Origin: an uncultured Porphyromonas sp.
GTDB taxonomy: Bacteria > Bacteroidota > Bacteroidia > Bacteroidales > Porphyromonadaceae
DNA: 21,984 bases
Assembly (NCBI GenBank): GCA_945875135.1
Contig: CAMCJO010000001.1
Coordinates: forward strand, 1 to 21,984
Direction of reading: 5' to 3'
Shown: piece after piece, positions 7,911 to 14,954 of the stretch
How the letters are laid out: each line of letters starts with the position of its first letter
How positions within the stretch are numbered: position 1 is the stretch's first letter
Notes under the pieces: model-generated
What the model was told of the DNA's origin: nothing
The model's database searches: none
The model's input: only the letters and a program-made list of their open reading frames with translations
Program-made: the position numbers and the translations under genes

Positions 7911-8014
7911 CAGTTCGGTATGGTACAGGAATATATATCCTGATACCGAACCGAACTGATTTACAATTGGTATGGTATGGGTCAAAACCTTATATGCCCA
8001 TATCGGACTGAACC
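7911..8014. repeat. Two tandem imperfect hairpins between helicase and primase genes
   Basis: The first hairpin (7911-7958) has arms CAGTTCGGTATGGTACAGG and, on the other strand, CAGTTCGGTTCGGTATCAGG around an ATATATA centre. The second (7969-8014) pairs TATGGG/CCCATA and carries related GGTATGGTATGGG and CAGTCCGATAT motifs. They fill nearly the whole gap. Options are a single-strand initiation site for the primase, an origin, or a transcript-level control of primase. It has no T-run like a terminator. Confidence 0.5.
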
Positions 8015-8019
8015 GATAA

Positions 8020-9090
8020 TCAATAGTAGAAATTAGGCTCATACAAGTACTTCTTATTCTTGAGTGTGATCATTCTCTTATTCTTCAGGAAAGTGAGTAG
8101 CTTTTTTGTTTTCCCTATACCATATGTAGTACCGACAATTTCAGCGTATCCTTTTCGTAAGGCATCCACTAGCTCACCATAACCTAATCCCCCTTCACTT
8201 TTAGAGAAAACCACTTCTAAAGCTTGTCGGTGTTGATCCTCTGTAAGCTCTGTATAGTCAAAGGCTGTTTTTGAAGTAATCGCTTCATCTTGAAAGTTTG
8301 TATCCAACTCGGGGACATTGATATGGTCTGGCTCATCAGTGATACGAAAAGCAAAATTCTCGAAAGGCTTTGAGCGGATAAATGTGGGTGATACGATGGA
8401 TCTATCGGGGTCTGTCGGATCTTTGGTTACTTGAAGGACAGTTTCTGCCTTATTGTTGAGTTCAGTTCCAATATGACCTCTACTATTGTCATCACCTTTA
8501 TTTAGATGAAGCACAGTCTGGATATGGATACCTCGCTCACTAGTCCACTGCATAAGGTTCCCGATAAGAATCGTAGATTGAGTAGGATTGTTGATGTCGA
8601 GTATCAAGTCTCTAATTCCATCAATAACGACAAGTCCCACCCCTTCAATCTCATAGATCGCCTTTCGAATCACCTCGCATCGGATTGCAGGGTCAGATAT
8701 TTCTCTAAGGTGACTGAAGATGAGATTCTCAGGTTGTTGGTTAAGTGGTAGTCCAGCTAACTTCAGTATTCGCTGTAATACCAGTTTGCAGTGAAATGGG
8801 CTCTGCTCAGTATCGAAGTAGAGGATTTTTCTTTTTCCTGAAGGAAGAGATGCTCTATACTCTAATACCTGTCCGTTGATAAGTGCGGCTGCAACGATGG
8901 CAGAAACATTAAAAGTCTTCTTTGCCTTGGCTTTGCCTGTCGAAGCACTAAAGTTTCCCAATGTGCCAATGATGGCATCATCCACTTGGAGGATAACGGG
9001 TGGTAAAGAGAACTCATCCGTTACACGGACTAAAGACTTCTTCCAAAGGGAGTCATAGTCTACATTTCGGCTCTGTGGGATCATACTCAT
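8020..9090 (-). CDS. RepA-like RecA-fold helicase/ATPase (AAA_25 type)
   Basis: A 356-residue P-loop ATPase. The Walker A region is of the variant form common in mobile-element helicases of Bacteroidetes, GNFSASTGKAKAKKTF (45-60). A RecA-like Glu follows in LYFDTEQS (90-97), Walker B is VGLVVIDGIRDL (151-162), and a sensor-like segment LHLNKGDDNSRGHIGTEL lies at 194-211. The C-terminal 80 residues look like a winged helix (EGGLGYGELVDALRKGY). This is the pattern of RSF1010-RepA-like hexameric helicases. The start at 9090 overlaps the upstream stop by 4 bases, so it is coupled to the DUF3853 gene. Together with the primase it probably supports replication or excision of the element. An NBU1 gene in this position (orf3) is required for excision. 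Confidence 0.85.
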   Translation of the reverse strand: MSMIPQSRNVDYDSLWKKSLVRVTDEFSLPPVILQVDDAIIGTLGNFSASTGKAKAKKTFNVSAIVAAALINGQVLEYRASLPSGKRKILYFDTEQSPFHCKLVLQRILKLAGLPLNQQPENLIFSHLREISDPAIRCEVIRKAIYEIEGVGLVVIDGIRDLILDINNPTQSTILIGNLMQWTSERGIHIQTVLHLNKGDDNSRGHIGTELNNKAETVLQVTKDPTDPDRSIVSPTFIRSKPFENFAFRITDEPDHINVPELDTNFQDEAITSKTAFDYTELTEDQHRQALEVVFSKSEGGLGYGELVDALRKGYAEIVGTTYGIGKTKKLLTFLKNKRMITLKNKKYLYEPNFYY

Positions 9091-9389
9091 CTCCTTCCTC
9101 CAGTTTTCTTGCCTGCCAGATCCAATGCCAGCTCAGCATCCACGATAATCTTTCGACCAATTTGTGTAATGGCTTGGTCAATTTTCCCACTTTTCTTGAT
9201 GCGATTGGCTGTTGGAATACTGCACCCAAATAGCTTTGCTATACCTGCAATACCATAGACATATTTCTTGTGGGTATTAGCTAAAGGAGAAACTGGTTCA
9301 GTTGCCACAGTTCGATTAAGTCCCTCTTTGAGGAACTCCATAAATTCGCCACTCGTCATTTGCCATAGTGGCTTATTTTCATCTGTCAT
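9087..9389 (-). CDS. DUF3853-family small DNA-binding protein, putative excisionase
   Basis: A 100-residue protein with the typical start MTDENKPLWQMTSGEFMEFL and a C-terminal helix-turn-helix or winged-helix segment, YVYGIAGIAKLFGCSIPTAN then RIKKSGKIDQAITQIGRKII (43-82), like the DNA-binding domain of excisionases and MerR-like proteins. It is the first gene of the helicase-primase operon, overlapping the helicase by 4 bases. DUF3853 proteins are frequent in Bacteroidetes mobilizable elements; a recombination directionality role is likely, though it could also regulate the operon. Confidence 0.82.
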   Translation of the reverse strand: MTDENKPLWQMTSGEFMEFLKEGLNRTVATEPVSPLANTHKKYVYGIAGIAKLFGCSIPTANRIKKSGKIDQAITQIGRKIIVDAELALDLAGKKTGGRR

Positions 9390-9448
9390 AAACTCTCAGA
9401 TAAGCTTGTTAAACATTGTGCTTCACTGGCCATATAAAGCATTGATCT

Positions 9449-9472
9449 TTTGCAGTCTGCAGTGCAAATCTA
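9449..9472 (-). promoter_or_regulatory. Promoter of the excisionase-helicase-primase operon with overlapping inverted repeat
   Basis: Read on the minus strand, TAGATTTG (9465-9472) matches the -7 consensus TAnnTTTG. An inverted repeat with TTTGCA and TGCAAA arms around 8 bases (9449-9468) overlaps the -7 box and the expected start site, a position typical for a repressor operator. The leader to the ATG at 9389 is about 65 bases. Confidence 0.5.
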
Positions 9473-9592
9473 TGATACTATATTGAGAGTTTAAAGGGTC
9501 AGGGATATATCGGGAAGTGTCGAGAAGTTTAAGGAGGTAAGGAGAAAAGATTTCCTCAATAATTTGAGCGCTTGGATGCGAAACTTGAATAC

Positions 9593-9625
9593 AAAAAAAG
9601 CCCCTTGTCGACTTGAACAAGGGGC
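9593..9625 (-). terminator. Rho-independent terminator of the ATPase gene
   Basis: On the minus strand a perfect 9-base stem, GCCCCTTGT/ACAAGGGGC with an 8-base loop, is followed by seven T residues (9593-9599). It lies 25 bases after the ATPase stop codon and separates that gene from the excisionase operon. Confidence 0.9.
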
Positions 9626-9649
9626 AGTAATTAGATTGGGTTTTATGCG

Positions 9650-10909
9650 TTACAGAATAGCGTCAAGTTCCCATGCCGAAATATGGTCTATCCCTTCATT
9701 TGTTGGAAGCTTGAAGTCATCCAAACTGACCACATACTTCTTGAAGTTGTCTTCTATTGACAAAAGAGAGCGGTACTCTCGCTCTATTGTCTCTTGCTCC
9801 GTTAGTTGTAGCGTGACTTGGAAATATAACCTCTTGCTTCCTTTGATAGCGACAAAGTCTACCTCAGCCACTTTATTCGTGCCTACATAGATTTGATATC
9901 CAGCCCGTCTAAGGCTTAAATAGACAGCATTCTCCAATAAGTACCCCATTCCATAGCCAAATCCAGAATAGAGGTAATTGTGGTAGCACAAATCATTCAG
10001 ATAGTACTTGTTATTAGCCGAAATTGTCTCCTTGCCCTTGATATTATATCTCTCTACCTTATGCACGAGGAAAGTACTCTCGAGATGGGAGATATAGTTG
10101 GAGAGCGTCTCGTAGTTGGTTTTTCTATTTCGTGACTTAAAGAAGTTGACGATATTGGCGATGGATATATTGTTGGAGGCGTTATTGACTAGATACACAA
10201 AGAGGTCGTCTAGGAGCTTCACATCCTTTACTTTATACCTAGCGACAATGTCACGAAGCATAACAGTGTCCTTGATTGAAGAGACGTAGTTTTGCTTCAT
10301 CTCATTATTGGGGAGGTTGAAAAGCTCTGGTAGGGCTCCAGTTTGAAGGAAGTCTATATAACTTTCTCTATTAGGCTCTTTCTGAGTGATACCACAGAAC
10401 TCTGAAAAACTAAAGGGGAGTATTTCAAACGCTACATATCTTCCCGATAGTAGCGTTGCAAGTTCACCAGATAGCAGACTAGAGTTGGAGCCACTGATAA
10501 ATATCTCACAAGGCTCAGCAAAGTCTTGGGAGTGTGAGTTGACAAATCGTTCCCACTCTTCAATGCCCTGTATCTCATCGATGAAGAGGAATACTTTCCC
10601 CTGCGGGTTGAGGTCTTTCTTGTATTGCTGAAATAGGTTCTCGAGGTCTTGATAGTCAAGAATGTCTGAAAACTCCAGGTATTCCTTGTTGATGTAAAGA
10701 ATGTTATTGGGACAAGTGCCGTTGGCAATTAGCTGTGAGGCTATTTGCCTTAGGATGTAGCTCTTTCCGGCACGTCTCTGACCTACCAATACTTTGATCA
10801 GTTTGTTGTCAATGTATTGCCCTATCTTATCTGTGTAGAATGTGCGTGGATACCCTAAGTCTATAGGGTTCTCATCCCAAAAGTTGTATTTCCTTATCGG
10901 CGTGAGCAT
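9650..10909 (-). CDS. AAA ATPase with C-terminal DUF4143 domain
   Basis: A 419-residue protein of the widespread AAA_14/DUF4143 family. Walker A is VGQRRAGKSY (42-51), Walker B is VFLFIDEIQ (106-114), and the sensor/arginine region is FISGSNSSLLSGELATLLSGRY (137-158). The C-terminal half carries DUF4143, ending in a nuclease-like fold remnant VAEVDFVAIKGSKRLYFQVT with an ExD...Q-x pattern like a degenerate PD-(D/E)xK core. The function of this family is poorly defined. I take the ATG at 10909; an upstream TTG at 10954 lies beyond the promoter -7 box. The gene has its own promoter and a strong terminator, so it is an independent cassette inserted between integrase and excision genes rather than part of either operon. 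Confidence 0.85.
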   Translation of the reverse strand: MLTPIRKYNFWDENPIDLGYPRTFYTDKIGQYIDNKLIKVLVGQRRAGKSYILRQIASQLIANGTCPNNILYINKEYLEFSDILDYQDLENLFQQYKKDLNPQGKVFLFIDEIQGIEEWERFVNSHSQDFAEPCEIFISGSNSSLLSGELATLLSGRYVAFEILPFSFSEFCGITQKEPNRESYIDFLQTGALPELFNLPNNEMKQNYVSSIKDTVMLRDIVARYKVKDVKLLDDLFVYLVNNASNNISIANIVNFFKSRNRKTNYETLSNYISHLESTFLVHKVERYNIKGKETISANNKYYLNDLCYHNYLYSGFGYGMGYLLENAVYLSLRRAGYQIYVGTNKVAEVDFVAIKGSKRLYFQVTLQLTEQETIEREYRSLLSIEDNFKKYVVSLDDFKLPTNEGIDHISAWELDAIL

Positions 10910-10935
10910 TATCAGGTGTATTTGAAATTTCTCTG

Positions 10936-11012
10936 CAAATATAGGGATTTTCAAGCACAGTTGAAATTTTTGTTGTGGATATCATAGTTTCAAGTCTGCT
11001 TGAAATTTCAAG
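10936..11012 (-). promoter_or_regulatory. Promoter of the ATPase gene with clustered TTTCAAG repeats
   Basis: On the minus strand TATATTTG (10936-10943) fits the -7 consensus, about 27 bases before the ATG. Upstream are repeated TTTCAAG/CTTGAAA units: an inverted pair at 10988-11005 (7-base arms, 4-base centre), a further direct copy at 11006-11012 and a partial copy near 10949. These may be operator sites; the cluster fills the gap between the integrase stop and this gene. Confidence 0.5.
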
Positions 11013-11017
11013 TTCGG

Positions 11018-12289
11018 TTATAACTGATCGAACTTATTCATTGCGTTAGCCTTTATATCATCAGCAATATCGATGTATGGTTTCATCGCTTTATAGTCGC
11101 TATGACCAGTCCACTTCATCACTACATTAGCGGGTATTCCCAAGGAGAGCGCATTACAAATGAAAGTTCGTCTTCCTGCATGAGTACTCAGTAGTGCATA
11201 CTTGGGAGTCACTTCATCAATTCTTTTGTTGCCGATATAGTAGGTTTCTCTTATTGGTTCATCAATCCCTGCCAGTTCTGCCAGCTCTTTCAAGTAATCA
11301 TTCATTCGTTGATTGCTAATTACTGGTAAAGCCTTGTCTTTCTCAAAAACCACATTCTCATACTTTTCAAGAATTGATCTGCTGTGTTTGTTCAATTCTA
11401 TGATTAGGCTATCAGCTGTTTTGACTGTGGTAATCTCAATATGATCCTCTTTGATGTCGCTCCTTCTGAGATTAAAAACATCAGAATAGCGGAGACCTGT
11501 AAAGCAACAAAAAAGGAAAACATCTCGTACTCGCTCTAAGTACTGTTTGCTTTCAGGTATCTCACACTCCCTTAGACGTGTCAGTTCATCCCATGTGAGG
11601 AAGATTACTTTCTTCTGGGTGCTTTTTAGTTTTGGCTTAAATGTTTCATAAGCAGTAAGAGTCGTATAGCCTTTGCTAAAACTCCATCTTAAAAACCACT
11701 TGAGGAATGAAAGTTGATTCTCTATAGTGCTATTCCTCATCTTTCTCTTATCTCGAAGAAAAAGGACGTACTTATTCAACCCAACTTCGTCAAATAGCTC
11801 AAAGGATACAGAGGGATTAAACTCTAGAAGATGGTTCTTCACAGCTGCAAACTTCTCATAGGTAGAGTGCGTCCAGCTATTTTGTACACCTCTTTCACTG
11901 ACAAACTCATCAAATGCCTGCATAAAGCATATTCCCTCAGGTTGCTCTTCATTTCTCAACCTTGAATTGAATATATCTTTGATTTGTTCAGGGGTTGGAA
12001 TTAGCTCCTTAATTTCAAACTCCTTGAATATCTTCTGCATTTCAGATCTATATCTCTGCAGGTCTGCATTGATCTCAGTAGCTGATTGCTTGAGCTTATT
12101 GGTGCATCCTCTTTTCACCTGCTGAAGATCACTATCCCACTTTGAAGCATCAATTCGGTATCCAGTCGCAATCTCAATGCGCTTACTGTTATAAATCACA
12201 CGCATTCTGATGGGCACATTCTCTGTAATGAGTACTCCATCTTTCTTGCGTCTCTCAAGTGCGAAAATAATGTTCCTCTTAATATTCAT
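11018..12289 (-). CDS. int: Tyrosine recombinase/integrase of the mobilizable element
   Basis: A 423-residue tyrosine recombinase with all catalytic residues: Arg267 in FTGLRYSD, Lys290 in TVKT, His370 and Arg373 in STHAGRRTF, His396 in GHSDY and nucleophile Tyr405 in MKPYIDI. The N-terminal part (1-95) is the arm-DNA-binding domain usual in Bacteroidetes integrases, followed by the SAM-like core-binding domain (about 120-215). It catalyses site-specific integration and excision of the element. It is the rightmost gene of the element and is transcribed away from the end, so the attachment site should lie just to its right. The last residues (KANAMNKFDQL) look complete. Confidence 0.95.
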   Translation of the reverse strand: MNIKRNIIFALERRKKDGVLITENVPIRMRVIYNSKRIEIATGYRIDASKWDSDLQQVKRGCTNKLKQSATEINADLQRYRSEMQKIFKEFEIKELIPTPEQIKDIFNSRLRNEEQPEGICFMQAFDEFVSERGVQNSWTHSTYEKFAAVKNHLLEFNPSVSFELFDEVGLNKYVLFLRDKRKMRNSTIENQLSFLKWFLRWSFSKGYTTLTAYETFKPKLKSTQKKVIFLTWDELTRLRECEIPESKQYLERVRDVFLFCCFTGLRYSDVFNLRRSDIKEDHIEITTVKTADSLIIELNKHSRSILEKYENVVFEKDKALPVISNQRMNDYLKELAELAGIDEPIRETYYIGNKRIDEVTPKYALLSTHAGRRTFICNALSLGIPANVVMKWTGHSDYKAMKPYIDIADDIKANAMNKFDQL

Positions 12290-12310
12290 AGTTCATACGC
12301 TGATTAAATC

Positions 12311-12334
12311 TACACCCAAATTTACACCCAATTT
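12311..12334 (-). repeat. Tandem 12-base repeat overlapping the integrase promoter
   Basis: TACACCCAAATT (12311-12322) is followed at once by TACACCCAATTT (12323-12334), one base different. On the minus strand they contain TAAATTTG (12317-12324), a TAnnTTTG -7 box for the integrase gene. Tandem repeats next to an integrase near the element end are typical arm-type integrase binding sites, and binding here would also repress int. Confidence 0.5.
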
Positions 12335-12506
12335 TCGACATATGGAAAGAGGTCGTATGATATTCTATTTAAGGGACGATTCTATATTCTGCTGAAATAC
12401 AGTGAACTGATATTGTGTGATATTCTGCGATTTCAAAGGTTTTGGAGCCCCCGCTTCCGCTGAACGTACTCTGGCAAAGACAAGCCAACCAGTACAACAA
12501 AACAGT
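12335..12506. other. Probable right end of the element (att region)
   Basis: No gene is seen here. Related GATATTCT/TATATTCTGC units recur near 12359, 12386, 12411 and 12421 and may be integrase arm sites. They stop at about 12433, where composition changes to a GC-rich string, GGAGCCCCCGCTTCCGCT (12443-12460). This resembles the 3' acceptor end of a tRNA gene and is a candidate core site, but no complete tRNA can be folded. The other att copy lies outside the window, so the exact crossover cannot be set. Confidence 0.35.
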
Positions 12507-12545
12507 AAGTGTCTTAACTCTCAGCGAGTTAAGGCACTTTTCTTT
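12507..12545 (+). terminator. Plus-strand Rho-independent terminator without a plus-strand gene
   Basis: AAGTG-t-CTTAACTC (12507-12520), loop TCAGC, then GAGTTAAG-g-CACTT (12526-12539), followed by TTCTTTT. The stem has one mismatch. No plus-strand gene ends before it in the window, so it probably belonged to a host gene or RNA whose body lies beyond the inserted element. Confidence 0.65.
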
Positions 12546-12592
12546 TGGTGCTAAGTCCTTTCTCAGAGCACCTCTAGAGACAGTCGAAACTC

Positions 12593-12611
12593 CCAAAATA
12601 CTCTATTTTGG
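12593..12611. repeat. Perfect inverted repeat CCAAAATA-CTC-TATTTTGG
   Basis: Eight-base arms around 3 bases, in a gene-free stretch between the plus-strand terminator and the cupin stop codon. It could be a dimeric regulator site or a weak transcript end for the cupin gene; nothing nearby decides. The rest of 12546-12710 shows nothing recognisable. Confidence 0.4.
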
Positions 12612-12710
12612 CTACAATCTGCGCTCTTTGGTATGCCTCTTTAATCTCGAGTATTTTGCCGAGTTTTTTCAAGGTCTACATGCGGCAGATGTTTTTTCAT
12701 ATCCATAACG

Positions 12711-13013
12711 TTATTGTCTGTTGATGAGGTAAACGAAAAAATCACTATCTTCTATGGCATTTACGCCTACGTGGGCTTCACCGGGGAAATGTAGAACGGT
12801 ACCTGTGCTGATACGATGTACCTCGGTATCGTCAAGAGTAACCTTTACAGTTCCTTTCACTATGGTGAAGTATACTTCCTGTCCTTTATGGTCGTGGGAG
12901 GGAACTTGTTCTCCGCTTTTCAATTGCAGATGTACAAGCATGAGTTCCTTGTTGTCAATCACCTTACCTAGAGTATTGATTTCCTTCCCAATGGGATTGA
13001 TTATCTGTTTCAT
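12711..13013 (-). CDS. Small single-domain cupin protein
   Basis: A 100-residue cupin. Motif 1 supplies H40, H42 and E46 (SHDHKGQEVYF) and motif 2 supplies H81 (FPGEAHVGVN, P77 to N85), so the metal site is complete. Such small cupins bind Zn, Fe or Mn and act as isomerases, dioxygenases or simple ligand sensors; the substrate cannot be told from sequence. It has no signal peptide. It has its own promoter: CAAAGATA at 13054-13061 reads TATCTTTG on the minus strand. It lies about 230 bases after the PepSY gene, so it is probably a separate transcript. Confidence 0.85.
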   Translation of the reverse strand: MKQIINPIGKEINTLGKVIDNKELMLVHLQLKSGEQVPSHDHKGQEVYFTIVKGTVKVTLDDTEVHRISTGTVLHFPGEAHVGVNAIEDSDFFVYLINRQ

Positions 13014-13027
13014 GATTCTTCTTTATT

Positions 13028-13190
13028 TGGTTATGATTAATATTTGTCATCAACAAAGATAGGCAAAACAGTTGAATGACGTTCATTTTGAATTTGTATT
13101 TTCATGCCGATGTATTACAGGCTGTTATGACTGATCAAAACTAAACAATGTGAGATTACTATTACTTCGTTTTCCTACCTACTCGCTTGT
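13028..13190 (-). repeat. Promoter block, copy A (upstream of the cupin gene)
   Basis: This stretch aligns along nearly its whole length with 21725-21889. Shared strings include TGGTTATGATTAATA at the gene side, the -7 box region CAAAG-TA, CGATGTATTACAG, AAAACTAAA and CTATTACTT, then CGCTTG. Each copy ends 11-15 bases before a start codon on the same strand, so it is a duplicated upstream region with its promoter. By eye roughly two thirds to three quarters of bases agree. A remnant of a transposed unit is also possible. Confidence 0.7.
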
Positions 13191-13242
13191 TGATGGTTAT
13201 TGGCTTTTCTCTAGCTACTTGTGACAAAAGTCTCTCGGCGGA

Positions 13243-14751
13243 TTACTTCTTTGGCTTTCTTCTTCCTCTCCGCCGGTAATACCGTCTGTAGAGCATCCAT
13301 CCAGTGGCCAAAGCCAAGATGAGGAGTAGGGCCGAGAGGAATATGTATAGAGGCTGGAGCGGACCGAGTATTTTCCCATACAGTCGACCGACATGCAACT
13401 CAAGTGCGGCATGCCAGAGTGAAATCCTACCGGGACTTATCTCTGTTGGCATTGGTGGCATAGTGTCGGTCGCGTTCTCCGCTTGGAGTTCACCGGAGGA
13501 GTAGCTATAGAATCGCTCTCTTCCGTCAGAGTCAATAGTGTACCCACTGATTGGGGTCCCAAAGATGGGCATGCCTTTTCGTCCGGACTCGGTGTAGGCC
13601 TTGCCTGTCAGCGCATCGTAGACTTGCCCTTCTTGTCGACTCCATTTGAATGCTCCACTGAACGATCCCACCACCCACAGTGAGTCTCGGTCATTCCACT
13701 CCCAGACATTGAGTCCCATGACACTGACAGGTGGAGTGCCGGTCAGTCGCTTGGGGGCTTTTCCAAACTGCTTCAGCGCATAAAAGCCCCGAGAGGTCGA
13801 TAGCAACCACTCTTTTGTGATGGGATCGCGACGGATCATTCTCAATTTGTCATTCCACGGGTTGGTGCTGTAAAGGTTTGTTCCCGGAATGGTCGGAACC
13901 TGTGCCTTGATGACTGTAATCATCAACGGAGGACGTAGAAATGCGCCTGTGATCGTCACAAAAAGCAAACCCCAAAAGCACCATTTGCCCCACCTATTGT
14001 GTTCCTTGAGAAATTGCTTCCACACCTTTGCTTTTTTGGGGACAAAGGTGATCAAAACGCCGGTGATGGAGAGGAGGATGAGTGCCACTCCCATCAGGTC
14101 AACAACTAGTCGTCCTATTGTTCCAAAGAATGCTCCACTATGTATCTGCCAGATAGTGCTAAATAGCGATACCCGTGGCTCATAGTCGTCTGGTGCGGGA
14201 AGGTCTGCGAGTGTGGGGGATTCTTGAGAGGGAAAGATAAGGTATAGGTGGCTTCGGCTCAGTAAAACAAGGGTGTCGCCTTGCGTTTCCAGATCTGCCA
14301 AGCGTTCGTTTTTGGGTGTAAGCTTCGGTTGTTTCGCCCACTCCTTTTTGTCGGCTTGCCACTTGTATAGGCTGTATGCGGTGAGGGCGTAGAGGTCGCC
14401 ACGGTTTGTTCGGACTACTCTTTGGACCGATCTCCTGTCGGCACCAGAGTCTAGTCCATCGCTCTGGCTGTCGTAGCTTTTTAGCTGTGGGTCGTAAGCC
14501 CATACTCCGGTGGCTCCATAGATCCACTCCTCATCAGGGGGCGCTCGAATCTTCCCGATGAGGCTGCCACCGCTCCAGGATTTATAGTGGTAGGCCTTGG
14601 GTAGCCAGGAGCGGGGTAGGTCAATACCCGACACCAGGTCTCTGTGGTTTAGAATAATGCCAGATCTGGCAAAGCCTAGTACGAGTATGGTGATGACTAG
14701 GCAGATCCACTTGTGCCATCCTTTTAGGAGGGTGTATCGAGAGCGTTTCAT
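13243..14751 (-). CDS. PepSY-associated membrane protein, probable heme/iron uptake partner
   Basis: A 502-residue inner-membrane protein with the PepSY-TM layout: GWHKWICLVITILVLGFARS then GIILNHRD (H13, N35, H36) in the first helix (about 14-34), a long periplasmic part with propeller-like W/Y-rich segments, then helices at about 213-235 (VVDLMGVALILLSITGVLIT), 253-271 (KWCFWGLLFVTITGAF) and 466-488. Conserved histidines IHSG and LWHAALELH flank the membrane helices. Family members accompany TonB-dependent receptors and may reduce or strip iron from imported siderophores or heme. The C-terminus is strongly basic (YRRYYRRRGRRKPKK), as expected for the cytoplasmic side. It lies downstream of the HmuY-like gene on the same strand, but a 203-base gap with a hairpin and an intron relic separates them, so cotranscription is uncertain. 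Confidence 0.82.
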   Translation of the reverse strand: MKRSRYTLLKGWHKWICLVITILVLGFARSGIILNHRDLVSGIDLPRSWLPKAYHYKSWSGGSLIGKIRAPPDEEWIYGATGVWAYDPQLKSYDSQSDGLDSGADRRSVQRVVRTNRGDLYALTAYSLYKWQADKKEWAKQPKLTPKNERLADLETQGDTLVLLSRSHLYLIFPSQESPTLADLPAPDDYEPRVSLFSTIWQIHSGAFFGTIGRLVVDLMGVALILLSITGVLITFVPKKAKVWKQFLKEHNRWGKWCFWGLLFVTITGAFLRPPLMITVIKAQVPTIPGTNLYSTNPWNDKLRMIRRDPITKEWLLSTSRGFYALKQFGKAPKRLTGTPPVSVMGLNVWEWNDRDSLWVVGSFSGAFKWSRQEGQVYDALTGKAYTESGRKGMPIFGTPISGYTIDSDGRERFYSYSSGELQAENATDTMPPMPTEISPGRISLWHAALELHVGRLYGKILGPLQPLYIFLSALLLILALATGWMLYRRYYRRRGRRKPKK

Positions 14752-14768
14752 TTTGGTTCTTGTCTTAC

Positions 14769-14862
14769 AATCAAGTAGGTCGGGAAACGAAAATTTTCTG
14801 TCCTACTTTCGTTTTCTTTCCTCCCATACCATCCGTACGTGCCGTTCGGCATACGGCGGTTT
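14769..14862 (-). other. 3' remnant of a group II intron (domains V and VI)
   Basis: On the minus strand AACCGCCGTATGCCGAACGG (from 14862) followed by CACGTACGGATGGTATGGG strongly resembles the domain V end of bacterial group II introns. It forms a stem ACCGCCGTA/TACGG-a-TGGT, a two-base CG bulge and an upper stem TGCC-GAAC-GGCA (14829-14862, 34 bases). A domain VI-like stem (AAACGAAA/TTTCGTTT) and the typical terminus CCTACTTGATT (14769-14779) follow. One extra base in the lower stem and the absence of any reverse transcriptase gene show a dead fragment. It ends about 18 bases before the PepSY start codon. Confidence 0.6.
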
Positions 14863-14898
14863 AATTTGTTTTCAAAATATGCCCGTCATACAAAGAGT

Positions 14899-14926
14899 AT
14901 CTCAGGTGCGATGTCGCACCTGAGAT
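14899..14926 (-). terminator. Strong hairpin after the HmuY-like gene
   Basis: A perfect inverted repeat with 13-base arms (ATCTCAGGTGCGA and its complement) around TG, starting 28 bases after the HmuY-like stop codon. There is no real T-run on the minus strand (ACTCTTTG follows), so it may be a terminator, a stabilising 3' end or a processing hairpin. Confidence 0.5.
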
Positions 14927-14954
14927 GCTGTCTGTCCTATTTCGTCCGGATCTC

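Noticed and set aside
12400..12500. A tRNA or tmRNA gene at the element end
   Set aside because: No cloverleaf, T-loop GTTCRANNC or tmRNA tag reading frame can be made on either strand; only an acceptor-like string is present.
12369..12596. Small open frames on both strands in the gap right of the integrase
   Set aside because: They cross the plus-strand terminator and the probable att junction and have no protein-like pattern or start-site support.
13191..13242. Continuation of the PepSY reading frame past its stop (about 24 more codons open)
   Set aside because: The extension has no conserved pattern, the basic tail is a natural end, and an open run of this length is expected by chance.
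14180..14527. Open frame inside the PepSY gene in another frame on the same strand
   Set aside because: Arg/Pro-rich composition typical of a shadow frame; the PepSY frame has membrane helices and family motifs.
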